DNA of 64,000 bases from assembly GCA_964036045.1 (NCBI GenBank), contig OZ038382.1:2440612-2504611 (forward strand), in the 5' to 3' direction. The stretch is from Eutreptiella sp. 'Long Island Sound 2002'. Taxonomy: Eukaryota > Euglenozoa > Euglenophyceae > Eutreptiales > Eutreptiaceae. Under the pieces are notes generated by a model, which saw only the letters and a list, made by a program, of their open reading frames with translations, did not search any database and was not told the origin of the DNA. The position numbers and the translations under genes are program-made. Shown one piece after another: positions 1 to 13,900 of this stretch. How positions within the stretch are numbered: position 1 is the stretch's first letter; every line of letters starts with the position of its first letter.

Positions 1-230
1 CCGGGGGGACCCACGTAGTGGCCACTAGGCCCATGTAGCCCGAGCCATGGGCCCCCCAAAAGCTTCAAAATTGCTGTTTGTAGGTGGTTCAATGGCATTT
101 GGTGTGTGCACGAGCTGCTTATGCAGTTTTCCACCTTCTGCAGGTAAAGATGGAAAATTTTTGCAAAACATTTTTTCAATATTGTGACCTCTTACAATGA
201 TGAAATATGCTATGTAAAGCATGTTTTAGC
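1..230. repeat. Dispersed repeat family C, copy 1
   Basis: Contains GACCCACGTAGTGGCC, CCATGTAGCCCGAGCC, ATGGGCCCCCCAAAAG and AAAATTGCTGTTTGTAGG. Closely related copies occur at about 7590-7700 and 7785-7990. Confidence 0.75.
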
Positions 231-880
231 CCCTCTTTGTGTGTTTTTCACACTATTTGGGTGTTGGGGGGGGGGGGGGGGGGGCTTTCCAACGGGTCTA
301 GGGCACACAACCCGCTAATGCAGTTTTCCAGCCTCGGCAGCTCAAAAATGGAAATTTCCGAAACTGTTTTTTTATGATATTCTGACCATCCAAAATGATC
401 AAATATCCTATGTAAAGCATGTTTTGGACCCTCTGCAGTCCCAAGGGGTGTGGGGCGTTTGGGTGTTGGGGGGGTGGTCCCAAGGGGTGTAGGGCACAAC
501 CTTCTTCTGCACCTTTCCAGCCTCGGCAGCTCAAAAATGGAAATTTCGGAAACTGATTTTTTTGATACTTTGACCATCCAAAGTGATCAAATATCCTATG
601 TAAAGCATGTTTTAGCCCCTCTTTGTGTGTTTTTCACACTATTTGGGTGTTGGGGGGGGGGGGGGGGGGCTTCCAAGGGGTGCAGTTTTCCAGCCTCGGC
701 AGCTTAAAAATGGAAATTTCCGAAACTGATTTTTTTGATGCTTTGACCATCCAAAATAATCAAATATCCTATGTAAAGCGTGTTTTAGCCCCTCTTTATG
801 TGTTTTTCACACTATTTGGGTGTTGGGGGGGGGGGGGGGGGTTGGCTCCCAAGGAGGCTGGGGCACAACTTGCTTATGCA
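190..880. repeat. Tandem array of repeat family A
   Basis: About four tandem units of roughly 160-180 bp. Each contains AAAATGGAAATTTC, GATCAAATATCCTATGTAAA, GCATGTTTTAG, a long G run, then TTTTCCAGCCTCGGCAGC. Single copies recur at about 7930-8240, 8700-8810, 9440-9570, 10530-10650 and 11120-11310. Each unit carries a donor-like TATGTAAAG and an acceptor-like CCTCGGCAG. Confidence 0.85.
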
Positions 881-1091
881 GTTTTGCTTTGCTGCCTCGG
901 CAGCTCAAGAATGATCGTCCCTCTCCCCTCTTCGAGGTGCCTTGCCAAAGGCAATAGATTTTTTTTTGCGGGAAAAAAATCAGATTCCAAACGCCCAACA
1001 CAAAAACTAGTATTCCGCGAATCATTAGTATTGGCATGGTGCCAATCAGCACCCCCCCCCCCCCCCCCCCCGCGTCCACCTTGTTACCGAG

Positions 1092-1172
1092 GTGTCTTTG
1101 CTTGCTCCAGAAAAAGAAACCATGCCAGTGGAAACATGCCTGGAAATGCTGCGGCTTACCCAAGACTTGTGC
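1092..1172 (+). CDS. Possible upstream exon of gene 1
   Basis: A 27-codon open stretch starts after an AG at 1090-1091 and ends before GTACCG. It reads VSLLAPEKETMPVETC and continues to DLC. The composition looks coding (amphipathic, no low complexity), but I recognise no motif. Its phase-0 end does not fit the phase-1 start of the exon at 1708, so another exon would be needed between them. It may be chance. Confidence 0.25.
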
Positions 1173-1707
1173 GTACCGTTTTAATTTGGGCTCTAATTTA
1201 CCTTGTTCCCAGTTTGTAGATGGGCCCAGATACTCGGTGTGTGTGCATTTTCGGTTGTTTTGCTGAGTCACACTGGTTCTCTCACGACCCGGCAGACGCT
1301 CCTCCACCCTCTTGGCTCCCATCTGGGGGTTGATGATAAAGTATGAGTGGTATTGGAGCCAGTTGCATCCAAGGGCCTTGGAGATACGATTGTAAATTGT
1401 AACTACTGCGCGACGATACAGCCTGTCTAAGCTTCAGGGGCGTATGTCGCGCATCAAATTGGGGCTTGGCTGTATCTTAGACAAGGGGGGCAGGGGGCAA
1501 GGACTGACACACACAGGCCACATAATATTTTGGCCCCCAAACCTTCAGGGGCTCTTGTTTCCAGGAGTTTTCTTCGTCTTTTGTCCTGCTTGGGTGCCAA
1601 CCTCCCTCTCTTTTCCCTTTCTCCTTCTCCTTGGCTGGCTGATTGCATGCGGCATGGGCTCAAGGAGGGCACAGCGGATACCGCCGTTTCTGATGTGTGT
1701 GCTGCAG

Positions 1708-1931
1708 GCTGCCTCATTCTGGATGGCATTCACGTGCGCGATCTGCAAATGGAGTACCTGATGGCGGTTGTGAGGGATATGCTCAAAAAGAAGGGCTGCA
1801 GCATAAAGCTGGTGATGCTTGGCAATTCCACCGCAGATGAGGAAGGACTGGCGCAGTTCTTCAAGCCGAGTCTTCTGAAAGCCGTCCACCTCCAGTGCAC
1901 CGTTCCCCATGTCACAGAGCAGTATTTGGAG
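1708..1931 (+). CDS. Gene 1 exon: RecA1 with motifs II and III
   Basis: Acceptor GCTGCAG at 1701-1707, donor GAG|GTATGT after 1931. The frame contains LILDGIHVRDLQMEYLM, matching the family's LDExHERDLQTDFLL around motif II. Then comes IKLVMLGNSTADEEGLAQFF, matching LKLVLMSATLDAELFSQYF (motif III). The catalytic Glu and Ala of DEAH are replaced (DGIH), and SAT is NST. The intact helices on both sides make the family call firm. Confidence 0.85.
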
Positions 1932-4900
1932 GTATGTGTGTCTTTTGTTAAAGTCCTTCAGGCATTGAGAGCCCATGAGGCGTTGAGCTGCTCGATGCCC
2001 GGTTCTATCCTGTTTGTGCCTGTTCGCCCCAGGATGCCATGGAGTGTACTTCTTTTACACCCGAAGGAACGGCGAATGGCGCTGCGGGGATGGTGCGCAA
2101 TCAACTGCCTGCTGGGAAGAGCATCAGTGAGCGCACTGTGAGCGCTTTATCACTGTGGAAAGAAGGCACTCTCTATCACACACTCATTCAAGACCTTGTG
2201 TTGAGATATCATCTCCAGGTCTGCATCAGTTCACTTGCCCTTGCCCTTTGCGCAATAAATTCACGGGAGTTGATTGATGCGATGTATTGCTACCCTTCCC
2301 AGCCTGAGCAGCCCCCCTTTACCCCGTCAAATTGCCCCCCTTGTGGGATGGTTCACCTGACACCATGGCAGCGAAGCAGAGACCGTCACTCGTCTCTTTG
2401 AGGGGCTTCTGACTGTGCCAAGGTGAAGGGAGCGGGGTGGGCCATCAAGGTGCAGTGAGTTGCTGATTGGTGCTTCGGGTTCGTCGCACTTGGTTGTGTT
2501 TTGTGGAAGCCTGTCTCCTGGCTGTGTGTGGTTCTGCGGTAGGGTAATGTGGTGAGGGAAGATCTCTGTGTGGCGGGCGGGGGCCTGCAGTTCTGTGGGA
2601 GTTGAATGTTTGTCCCACTGCACACAATTGCAGCTTTCTGCCCTCCTGGTGTCGACTCCCCTGCCAGCGATGACAGTGTTCGCTTCATTCATTTCCAGAC
2701 CGTGAAGTTTGCATGGTGCTCTCCATCGCTGATGCGGGAAATTGTAACACATGGCCAGAGGATCTGGGGTCGGGCTTTGGGGGCTTGGGGGGAGTACAAC
2801 AAATGAGCGCATGACAGCATTTCCAAGATCATGTGTTTGTATGCTGGCACATCTGTGCATTTGAAAATGTGGGTAATAGGATGATGTTGGTGTGCTGTTG
2901 CGCTTGGTGGGTGGTGTTTCAGACAGAGTACTGCATGGAGGTTGTAAGAGGAGGGGGGGGGGTGCTTGTTCGCCTGGAACAAGCGGTGGGTTAAGTCAGT
3001 CCCACTTGAAGCCAAACAGTATAACCCCGACAATTTAAGAGAAAGATGCATGGACAGGCGGCAACCTGTAGTCCACGTGTGCTCTTGTTGCGTTCTTTCA
3101 CCCTCCGGAACCTTTTAGGATAAGCCCGGTGCCATCCTCATTTTCCTGCCGGAGTGGAACGACGTAGCGCTGACACATTCGGTGCTGCTGGACGCCTCGA
3201 AGGACCTCGTCATCATTGCATTGCATTCCACCGCATCAGACACCACCCTGCAGCGCGCATTTGCACCTGCGCCTCTTGGAAAACGGAAGGTGTGTGGCTT
3301 GTGTGGAGCAAATTGCCATGTTGGCCAGGTGCCGTGTATCATGGGGATGTCTTCCAGATAGGCAAAGTGGATAACCCACAGGAACCCAACGCTGGTATTG
3401 GGCTAGACCACACTGCTTTGCGTCAACTCAGGAGGGCCACCAGGGAACAGGGACACAGGCAGGGACAGGCAGATATGTACGCACACGCATGTACACACAT
3501 ATACTTTTCCGTGACATATGCGGGCATACATGGATATGCGTCTAGGGGCATACACTAAAACACACACACCAACGCTTTCTTTAAAAAGGGAGTCTGCGTC
3601 TGCGCGTATGCGTGCATGCATGTAGACACTGTGCTCCAAGATGTAGACACTGTGTGCATGTACGTCTACCTGAGACACTATGCATAGTTTTTTTAGGCAC
3701 TGTGCACAGTTTGTAGACACCGCGCATGTACACATTTACCCTGGTATAGTCTGTAGACACTGTGCATAGGTGGTGTACAACGTGCACATGTTGTAGACAG
3801 TATACGCAGCGTATACGTGTACATGCAAACTCCCTGTATAGGCATGTTGTTAATATACACATGTACGTATACTGGATGTATGTGCGTATACGTTTTTGCG
3901 TATACGTATGCGCGCGTATACGTGCGTATATTTACAGCCCTCAGTTAAGTGTTCAGGACGCTGACAAGGAACGCCTGACATAGTGACATAGTGGGAAATC
4001 CATCTCTTCCTTTGTTGGACATGGGTGACTAGGTTTCTCCTCTACAATTTGGGTGTGCGTATGTGTGTTGTTGACACTTATATGCCACTGCCTTCTGTCA
4101 GTGCCAAAGCTTGGGTGCCCATCCCCCTGAAGCATTCTGCCCCTGTGGTGTCCACTCCCCTGCCAGCGCTGACAGGGGTTGCCTCCAGTCTGCCAGACCA
4201 TGAAGTCTGGAAGGCGCTCCCCACCACTGATGTGGGAAATTGTCACACAGGGCAAGGGTGGGGGAGGGGGGGGCGTGGCATAAAAATGGTTGCCCACATG
4301 ATGCTGTTGCCTGGACAATCCCATTTTTCGTCCTTTCGTGGCCCTTTGTTTTGTGGATGGGACAAAACAAGGCCAGTGGGTACAGCCCATACACCAAGGT
4401 GAGACCTTATGCCCTATAAGCCAATGCCCCAAATCCAGGTCTCCCATGGCAGAGTTGGGAGCTCGACACCCTCTCAATGGATTGAGACTTCGGTGTCCGC
4501 GGCGGTGTCCGCATACATGGTTCCGGTTCAAGGAGTTGAAACAAACGCTTTGTACAGCATTTTGTCCGCTCAGGGCTCAGGGGCCCTTGAACAATGAACA
4601 GACATAATGCATCGCTCAAATCAATCGCGCTTGCTTAAGCTGCTCCTGCTTTGGTGCAGCATTTTGGTGAATGGTACCCAACAAACAAAACGAACAAAAC
4701 AACCTATACCCCAAAGACCTTCAGAGGAGGGAGGTGATTCTACTGGGTGACAATTTCCCAGAAGAAAGTCAGGTATAAAACCATATCCCAAGATGAGGAA
4801 TAAGGATCACCCAAGTGGCAAGCTATGGAAAATGATGGGCACTCCTTGGTTTGGAGCTGTGGAGAGCACCCCTGTGCCCAACTAAACACTATGGGTCCGG

Positions 4901-7900
4901 GTTCCAACGTGGCCCAAGTTGGGGATGAATTAGGAAGAGTGTATCTTCCGACTCCAACGGATGGTCTAGGCTGTGGTTCACAAAGAGTAGTTCATCAATA
5001 AGCCCATGTCAATTACATGTCAAGTACCAACCCTGTCCATGGCCCATTTCCTCAAGCAGATCTTTGGGGCAATCTTTATGGCATGGACAGTGACTCGTCC
5101 ACATCCGGCTCCCATTTTGACTCTGACCCCGAATCGAACTCAAACTCCAATTCTGACCCATGATCTAGCTTGATGTCATGCCAGACCGGAATTTTATTTT
5201 GTTCTCATGCTTGCTTCTTTGACAGGGTGCACCAAGCTTATTACCTTTACCCTGTAGTGCATCTGGTGTGACGAAAGCATTCCCAGTCGACAAAGACTAG
5301 GTCACTAGTCTCAGGGCCCTTGTTGGGTTGTCCACATAGCCATACAGCTGTACATGCATGGGGCTTTTTGTAGGGATTTTGCAGCTCATTTGATTCGTGC
5401 TTGGTATGGCCTTGCTGTATGTTGAGCCACATGGGTGCCAGTAATGTGTGTTGCCGGTGGTGTCCCGCACTGGTACAAATGATTGTTCAGTGGCAAGGCA
5501 TGCTTTCGTGATCAAAGAACCCATTGAAAAGGTGGCTGTGCATTTGAGCCTGAGCCATTCTTCTCTGTTGAGCCTGAGCCATTCTTCTCTGTTTTGTAGA
5601 AAGTGATGGTGCCAATGGATCAATGTGCATGGAATTTTTTGACTAGTGTGCTTGTTTTCTTGCCAATGTAAACTGAAGCTAATTACACTGACCCTGCACT
5701 TTTTGTGGCATGCCCGTAAGCATTCCCCATGCCTCACATCACAATCCTGCAAGAAGCACTCCTCAGGGACTGACAGTGTGTCATGGTCATCAAGTGCTTC
5801 GGTCAGGGTCGCCATGGTTCTGAGTCAGTCAATGCCCTGCTTTCTGTTCGAAACACGTTTTTCCCCCTCTTTTTGCCAAAAGGGATGCCAGCATGTTTAC
5901 GCATCTGCAGGTCATTCTGAGCACCTCCTTTGCAGAGGCTATGCAATTCAAAGATGTGAAATATGTCATCAATGCTGGTGTAAGTGTGACTGAGTTCCAT
6001 GATGCCAAATTGTGCACCGTCAGCCGCTTGGTTTCATTGATGACGCGGGAGAGTGTGAAGCGCGTCAGCCAAGCCTGCCAAGAGGGGACCGTTGTCCACC
6101 TTTTCCCCTCCTGGAAATTGGAAGAGCTGCCGGGTGAAAGCTTGACGCTGCGAAACCTTGACGAATTGGTGCTGCAGTGCAAGGTCTGTGAGATTGTGCT
6201 AAGGTGCTGAGGTGGTGTTGCGGGTGAGGGATATAGGGAGTGGAGAAGGGTGCTGAAGGTGGGCTTGAATTGGGTGTAATTGGATATACTGTCCATTAGT
6301 CGGAAAATGTTGCTTGACATATGATGCACCACAGAAATACAAAAACCGTCGAACACTTCAGAGAATCAATCAGTTTTCAGACCCCGCACAATTGCACAAA
6401 AGTCAAGTCATTCTGCAGGCATGACCTGGAAAAATGTCTGAAAATCCTTTTCCTACCCGTTCGTTAAGCTGTGACTAAGCTGTAATATGAAGATGAGTGA
6501 AAAATGACTTTTTCCAAAATCCACTGTCAGCAAAAATGGGGTTTGGTACCTGCCCTCTGAACTTGTTACACAACTGACTGCCGCCACTTTTAAGTTTTCC
6601 GCCCTCTTTGTTGGAATCATTTTGACATGACAAGATATCATCCGCCAAAATTTGGTCGGAAACTGAGCCACCAGGGCTGAGTTCTCATTTTTTCCCATGT
6701 TGTGCTTGCCGCACCGCCGCCACTGCCTCTTGCTGTGAAAGGGGGTAGCTTCACCCTGCACCTTAAAAGGGGTAAATAAACCAAGTCACACCATCTCAGC
6801 AACATTCCCATATTCTGCTTTGTTGCAGGTGACCGCCACCGCAGACATCCAGTCCAGGTTTGGGAGCCTGCTTTCCCCACTTCCCAATGCAGCAATTGCA
6901 AATGCCATTAAATCTCTGCAGAACATGCACGCTCTGAGTATGGATGAGCAGTCCACTCCCACTCCCCTTGGCTGCATGCTGGCGCGCCTCCCTGTGCCGC
7001 CAGTTGCAGCCAAACTGCTGTTCTGGGGTGCGGCTTTGAGAGTGCTCAAGCCTGCAGCAGTGCTGGCGGCGTTCTTGACGCTCAAAACCCCATTCATGCA
7101 CAGCCCGGGGGCAGAGAACCCGAAGCTGGACTGCGGAGCTTGCCCCCATAGCGACCACCATGCCCTCTTACAGGTCTGTCCCGTGCTATTCGGTGCTTTT
7201 GTGGTGTGCAACGCGGGTATTTGTGTAGGTTTTGGGTGAAGGGGGTCCTTGGAGTTTTTGGGGGGGGGATTGGAAAAAGGGTCCAAAGGGCCAGTGTTAT
7301 GTTTCTCAGCCAAAAGGGCTCCAAGGGCCGCGCTCTCCCAGCTTGACAGCAACTGGTAAGCACTAGGTAAAGGGTCATACCTATGTTACTGCTGCAGGTG
7401 GCTGGCAAGGCGAATTGAGGGACAGTGTTAGGCATCTGAGACTGTGCTTCTTGGCCAGCACAAACCAAGCTCAAGTTTTGTGTGTTCTCCCCCCTCTGCA
7501 AAGCGGAGGTAAGGGTGCCACGGGGATCCAGTACACAAGCCACCCCTGGGGTGGGTTTGGGTGATGATTTGGTGACAATACGCGTACTTGAGCACCCATG
7601 GGGACCCATGTAGTGGCCCCTAGGCCTATGTAGCCCGTGCCATGGCCCCCCCAAAATCCCAAAATTGCTGTTGCGTAGGTTGTTTAGTGACACCTGAAAA
7701 AATCAAATTTTGACTTTTCCGAAACCCTGCTATTGCCTCTGAGATGGGTTCAGGTGATCATTTGGTGACAATACGGGTACTTGAGCACCCATGGGGAGCC
7801 ACGTAGTGGCCGGTGCGCCCATCTAGCCTGACCCATGGGCCCCCAAAAAGCCTCAAAATTGCTGTTTGTAGGTGGTCAAATGGCATTTGGTGTGCGCACA

Positions 7901-10900
7901 AACTGCTTAAGCAATTTTCCACCCCCTACAGGTCAAAAATGAAAAATTTCAATTTTTTTTTTGATATTTTGACCATTCAAAATGATTAAATATCCTATGT
8001 AAAGCATGTTTTAGACCCACTTTGTGTGTTTTTCACCCTATTTGGGTGTTGGAGGGGGGGGGGGGGGGGGGGGCTCCCAAGGGGGCTGGGGCACAACCTG
8101 CTTATGCAGTTTTCTAGCCTCTGCAGCTCAAAAATGGAAATTTCCGAAACTGATTTTTTTTGATCTTCTGACCATTCACGATGATCAAATATCCTATGTG
8201 CAGCATGTTTTAGACCCTCTTTATGTGTTTTTCATCCCCCCACAGGCAGCATAGAGCACAGCACACATTGCACAGCACCACGGTGCACAGGCAGCACGGT
8301 GCGCCGCGCACGGCACACAGTACCATGACACACAACACCGCGCATCGCACAGTGCGCTTGCACCATAGGCACTGGTGAGCACGGCGCACAGTGCACAGCG
8401 CCCTAGCCGGCCAGTGCCATTGCGCTCTGGCCGCCAGGCCACTTCATTCTCCAAGAACTGCCAATGCGGCAGCCCCCCTCGACGAATCGCCCCCCTGGGG
8501 CGCCTGACGTTGTAGCGCCGGCGTCCTCGGGGGCCACGTCCGTGCCTAGCCTGGGGCACGGAAGGGCGAGCTCGGAAGAGACATAGTCTTGACCGACTCA
8601 TCCCTCTGGGCCGCCATTCTCTACAGGTGGGGGGCGCAAAACTGTGTGATCAGACCTTCCCCCCAAGCCTACATAGGCTCCAGGACAGTAATAGCACAAT
8701 ACCGTCTTTATGTATCTTTCACCCTATTTGGGTGTTTGGACGGGGGCAAGGGGCTGGGCACAACTTGCTTCTGCAGTTTTCCAGCCTGTGCGGCTCAAAA
8801 ATGGAAATCACCTCGAAGAGAGGTTGTTAGATCAAGCGCAGGCGCGGGCGTCGTATACCCCCCCCCCCCTCTTTTTGGGGGTCATTCGCGTAGCACACCC
8901 CAAGGCATGATATTTGATGTCCAACCCCTTGTGTTATCATTATTTTGCCCAATAACACAATCCTCCAATGGAATTTTTGATTTTGAGGCCTCTATCCCCT
9001 GAAACTGGATATCACTTTTTTGGGGTGGGTGGGTGGATGGGTGGGTGGGGGGAGGGGAGGGGGTCAAAAGTTTGTGCTCAGAAGTTTGTGCTCAGCGGGG
9101 TTTGGACGAGGGTCAAATTGGGTAGGGATGACTTGTCGGCCGGCGCTGCCGGTGGTCTGCCGACCGGGAATCGAACTGCCGACCTCCACGTCTGCGGTTG
9201 GGTGCATTACCGTTCGGCCGTTGCTTGATCTGACAGTATGTGTGCTCCCAACTGCTTGAAGCCAAGTCTGCCACCGAAAAAACCCAAACTGTGTGTTTCT
9301 GTCTGCCCGTCTACCTGCCTGCTTGCCTGACTAGCTCACTGATTGGTTGACTATCAGCCTCTCTGCGAGGTGCAGTGCCTGACTAGCTCACTGATTGGTT
9401 GACTATCAGCCTCTCTGCGAGGTGCAGTGCCGAAGGCAATAGAATTTTCTGAAACTGATTTTTTTTTGATATTCTGACCGTCACAACGATCAAATATCCT
9501 ACATAATAAAGCATGTTTGAGACCCTCTCTAAGTGTTTTCACCCTAGTTGGGTGTTGGCGGGGGCGGGGGGGGGGGGTTATTGCTGCTGTGTGACGTGAT
9601 GAAGTCTTGCCTGGTGCCAAGTGGCACTCCTAGCTACCCTGTACCAACCAGCATATAGTCGACGGACCGTAGGTGTAGTGGACTGGAGTCGTCTATTCGT
9701 TGTCTCTTTTGCTACAGTGAAAAGCGCCTATGACATGTCATTGAAGGTCTCTTCTTTTTTGGTGCATTTGTCGTGTAACACCGTTCTTTGCTCGCCAACG
9801 CAGAGTCGTGCACACGCATCTATTTCCCATAGCGGGGTGGCGGCTTCGAAGGGGCTGGGGCACAACCTACTTATGTAATTTTCTAGCCTCTGCAGCTCAA
9901 AAATGGAAATCACCTCGAAGAGAGGTTGTTAGATCAAGCGCAGGCGCGGGCGTCGTATACCCCCCCCCCCCCCTTTTGGGGGTCATTGGCGTAGCAAAAG
10001 CATTGCAAAATCATTATTTTGCCCAATAAAACAATCCCCCAATGGATTTTTTGATTTTGAGGCCTCTATCCCCTGTTCACTTTTTTGAAGGGGGGGGGTG
10101 GGGGGGTCAAAAGTTTGTGCTCAGAAGGCTTCAAGCAGTGGGGAGAGCCGTTCCTGTCAGAATAAGTAGCGCTCCAATGGTAGTGCAGCCGACCGCAGAC
10201 TTAGAGTTCGGCGGTTCGATCCCCGGCCGGCCGGCTTTCGTTGGCGCCGGCGCCACGATCGGCGGACTGGGGTTCGAATCGCCGACCTGCAAGTTTGCGG
10301 TGGGCTGCTTTACCACTAGACCGCTGCGCGTTCTGCAGTAGGTGTTCTCCCAACTGCTTGAAGCCGAGTCTGCCACTGAAAAAAAACCCAAACTGTGTGT
10401 TTCTGTCTGCCTGCTTGCTTGCCCGATAGACTGTCTGACTGACTGCTGGCCTGACTAACTGACTGATTCGCTGACTGTCAGGCCCCTCAGCCTCTCTTTG
10501 AGGTGCACTGCCGAAGGCAATAGAATTTTCAAAACAGGCTTTTTTTTTGATATTCAGACCATTAACAACGATCAAATATCCTACGTAAAGCATGTTTTAG
10601 ACCCTCTTCATGTGTTTTTCACCCTATTTCGGTTTTGGAGGGGGGGTGGGGGGCTTCTCAATGACTTCGTGACGAACTGACTGATTGACTGACTGTGCAC
10701 CCTCCCTCTTCGAGGTGCTTTGCCGATATGCAATAAAAATCACCTTGTAGAGGTTGTTAGATCAAAGCTACGCAGGCCTGTATAGGCCCGTATACAGGGG
10801 GGAAAACGCCACATACCCCCCCTTTTGGGCCTTTTTGGGGCTATTCGCGTACCCTACCTCAAGGGGTTGAATCGTTTGTAAAACCCGTTGTAAAATCATT

Positions 10901-13900
10901 ATTTTGTCCAATAAACGCATCCCCCAATGAGTTTTTGGTCCGGACCCCCCTAGACCCCCCCCCCCCCCGCCCCATTTGAAACCCACCTTTTTGAGGTTTT
11001 GTGTGAGGCGGGGGGGGGGGGTGGGGGGGGTCAAAAATGTCGAAAAAATGACCCCCCTTTTTTTGGGTCGAAAATCATGAATCTTCCCGTCTCCATGGGG
11101 TTTGTATGGGGTGGAGTGGGATGAGCGCTTGTGTTTTTCACCCTATTTGGGTATTGGGTTTTTGGGGGGGGGGTCAAACGGGATTGGTACACAACCTGCT
11201 TATGCAGTTTTTCAGCCTTTTCAGCTCAAAAATCAAAGTTTCCGAAATTTATTTTTTTGATATTGTGATCACCTAAAATGACCATCCAAGATATGCAAAG
11301 CGTGTTTTAGCCCGTATTTATGTAGTTTTTACCCTATTTTGGGTGTGTGTTGCTTGGGGTAAATTCTCTGCGAGGTGGACTTGCCGAAGGCAATAAAATT
11401 TTGCGTGTTCTCCCCCTCTGCAAAGTGGAGGTAAGGGTGCCACGGGGATCCAGTATACAGCCATCCCTTACTCAGCGACAAGTGAACAGTTGCAGGAAGC
11501 ACCAATACAACGTGGTTACCACAAGCTTTCTGATGGCAGATTCCAATGCACTCCCCGAAAATCCACCCACCCCTCTTCAAGCAGCGCCCCCCTCGGCCCT
11601 GGAGGAAATGACCCCTGTGCGCAAATTATGACAGAGTCCAAGATCCAGTAATTCCCAATCTTCCCAATTTTCCTGAAGGGCGGAAGGAAAACCAGCTCTT
11701 TCCAGTTAGACCTGCATGAACTTTTGGGATCTGGGTATGATTGGGAAAATGCCAACTTTCCGCTAGGATCCAGCTCGTGTGTTCCTCTTCCCGCAGACAC
11801 CCGGGGACTGCTGAGCAATGCACCCATGCTGGCGATCAGTGCAGCCGCCAAGCAGATGTGACCAGACTTGATGCTAGTGTGCGGCGGGTGGTTGTTTGCG
11901 TCTGGCGGCGTCCGGCAGAGAAGTGGTTCTGCATCTGCCGAAATCTGGCAGGGAGGTGGGCTGGCTTGTGCCGACGTGTGGCGACTCTGAACGGCGGATT
12001 TTTTTCTTCCCCTTGTGCTGTTTTTTGCACCTCACTGGCATCCCCCCCCCCCCCCCCTCCCCGTGTGCCCGCGTGCCAACCTGGGCCCTTTACACCGACC
12101 CCCCCCCCCCCTGGGGTTTGCATTTGTCTGTTTTTTAATTAGGTCACACCCCCCTGGGGGGGGAGTCTGTGTTTTTCCACCCCATGTGTCTTTCCTCAAA
12201 ACACTCGGAATTTCCAGGAGATCTGAATAATGGATGAAAAAAATATCGGACCGAATAACACCCCTGAGCTGTACTTTGTCAGAGATGGCCCATACCCTGT
12301 ACTTTGTCAGAGATGGCTCACAGTGATTAAACAGTGTATTCTCTATTGAGAAGTCCCTGCTTCAATTCCTGGTATCAGCAAATGCAGGGTGGTGCAGACA
12401 ATGGCTGGGCTGAATTCCAAACTGTTCGGAGGTGCCCAACATTTTTCCACTGGCATGTGACAGGCGTCTGTGACGACTGGCAGGGGGGTGGGCTGGCGTG
12501 TGCCGAGATGTGGTTTGCTGCACACTAGTAGCAAGTCTGCATGTGACCTCCCGCTATATCTACTAGGCCTATGCCGGATGGCAGGCTGCAGAAAAGACCA
12601 ACGACCTCACGTACTGCGTCCGGCATGCGTTGTGTCCTGAGACCCTTGAAATGGTGAAGGTGTGCCATGGGGCCCGTTGGGTCTCTGTTTGATGATTGTT
12701 TTGAGATGCGTTTCCTCTCTGATATGCCTAGACTGTAGTATCACGTTTATTGCGGTCTGCACGTTGTCTGCACATTGTCGTTGATGTTGAGTAGTGCCAG
12801 GACAGATGTAGGGGATCGGGGACACCAGTGAAGGGTGTTGCACGAGAGGCCAGCTCCAGGAAAGGTACAGGGAGCATGCACAAATGTAGGCGGAGGATGG
12901 CCACAGCCACAGCAGCGGCTGGGCACGAAGACCGGACAACCTCCGCCCTGAGGAGGTTCTCGCCAAGGTGAGGGCACAAGTGCAGAATTTCGGATTTGCT
13001 TGGGTTCAGACACCTCTGGCCATGATGTTAGCGGAAAGCGCCCCTGACTCCGGGACCCATGACCCATCCTGGTGTCCCTCCCACACACAGACTCCGTCCC
13101 CCCAAACAACACACAGCCCGGAGGCATGCCTCTACAAAAAGCAACCAAGTGTGTTTAACTGGAAGTACCCGGTGGCAAACCTACTCCACTTTTATGGTTC
13201 ATTGTCCCCCCCACCCCCTCCACATGGTGAGCAGCTACATGGCTACATGGCTCCCCATGGGTTTGCATGTACTCCCAATGATCACCCAACCCTGGCCCAA
13301 GGGTCCCTGTGGTTGCCAAGCATCACCCAAAAACTGTCTTTCTACTAACACATATGCAGGTCATTTTGGGTGCAAACGGTGGTTTTGCGTCTTTCAAACG
13401 GGCCATGACCAGCGCGAAGGAAGCCCAGAGACTGCAAAACTAGCATGGGCATCCTAGCATGGGTATGCTGTCACAGCATCCCCTACCCCCCCCTCTAGGG
13501 GGGTTACCAAAGGGTCACCAAAGCCGCCAAAATGCCGCCGACATGACAAAAATTGCGGACAGTTGCATAAATTGCACAAGCACTTGGGACAGAAAACACT
13601 TTTTTGGCTCAAAAAATTGGGAAAAAAACCAAAAGATTTGTGATTGTTGACCCCCAAAAAGGCGGGTCATTTTTTGGACCCGCCCATGGTGGGTTTCAAC
13701 ATGTCGCAAATCCCCTCGGCATGAAATGCAAGGGCCGGAAAGTCAAATGGGCCAAAAAAAATTTCTTAGACATTTTGTTCAGCGCACCGCTTCGAAAACT
13801 GGAGGCGTCCGCTGCTTGGAAAAAGAGCTTGGAATTTTTGATGGGCGAGGGTGCTTGGGAAAAGTGCTTGCGAGGTTGCATCCGAGGTTGCCACATGGGC

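Larger units (their letters stand above)
7174..12566. other. 5.4-kb intron of gene 1, repeat depot
   Basis: Between two phase-0 exons of the helicase. It contains families A, B and C, three tRNA-like SINE heads, a 52-bp tandem duplication and many G/C runs. Family A and B copies alternate, suggesting serial insertion or segmental duplication. No credible exon was found inside. Confidence 0.7.
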
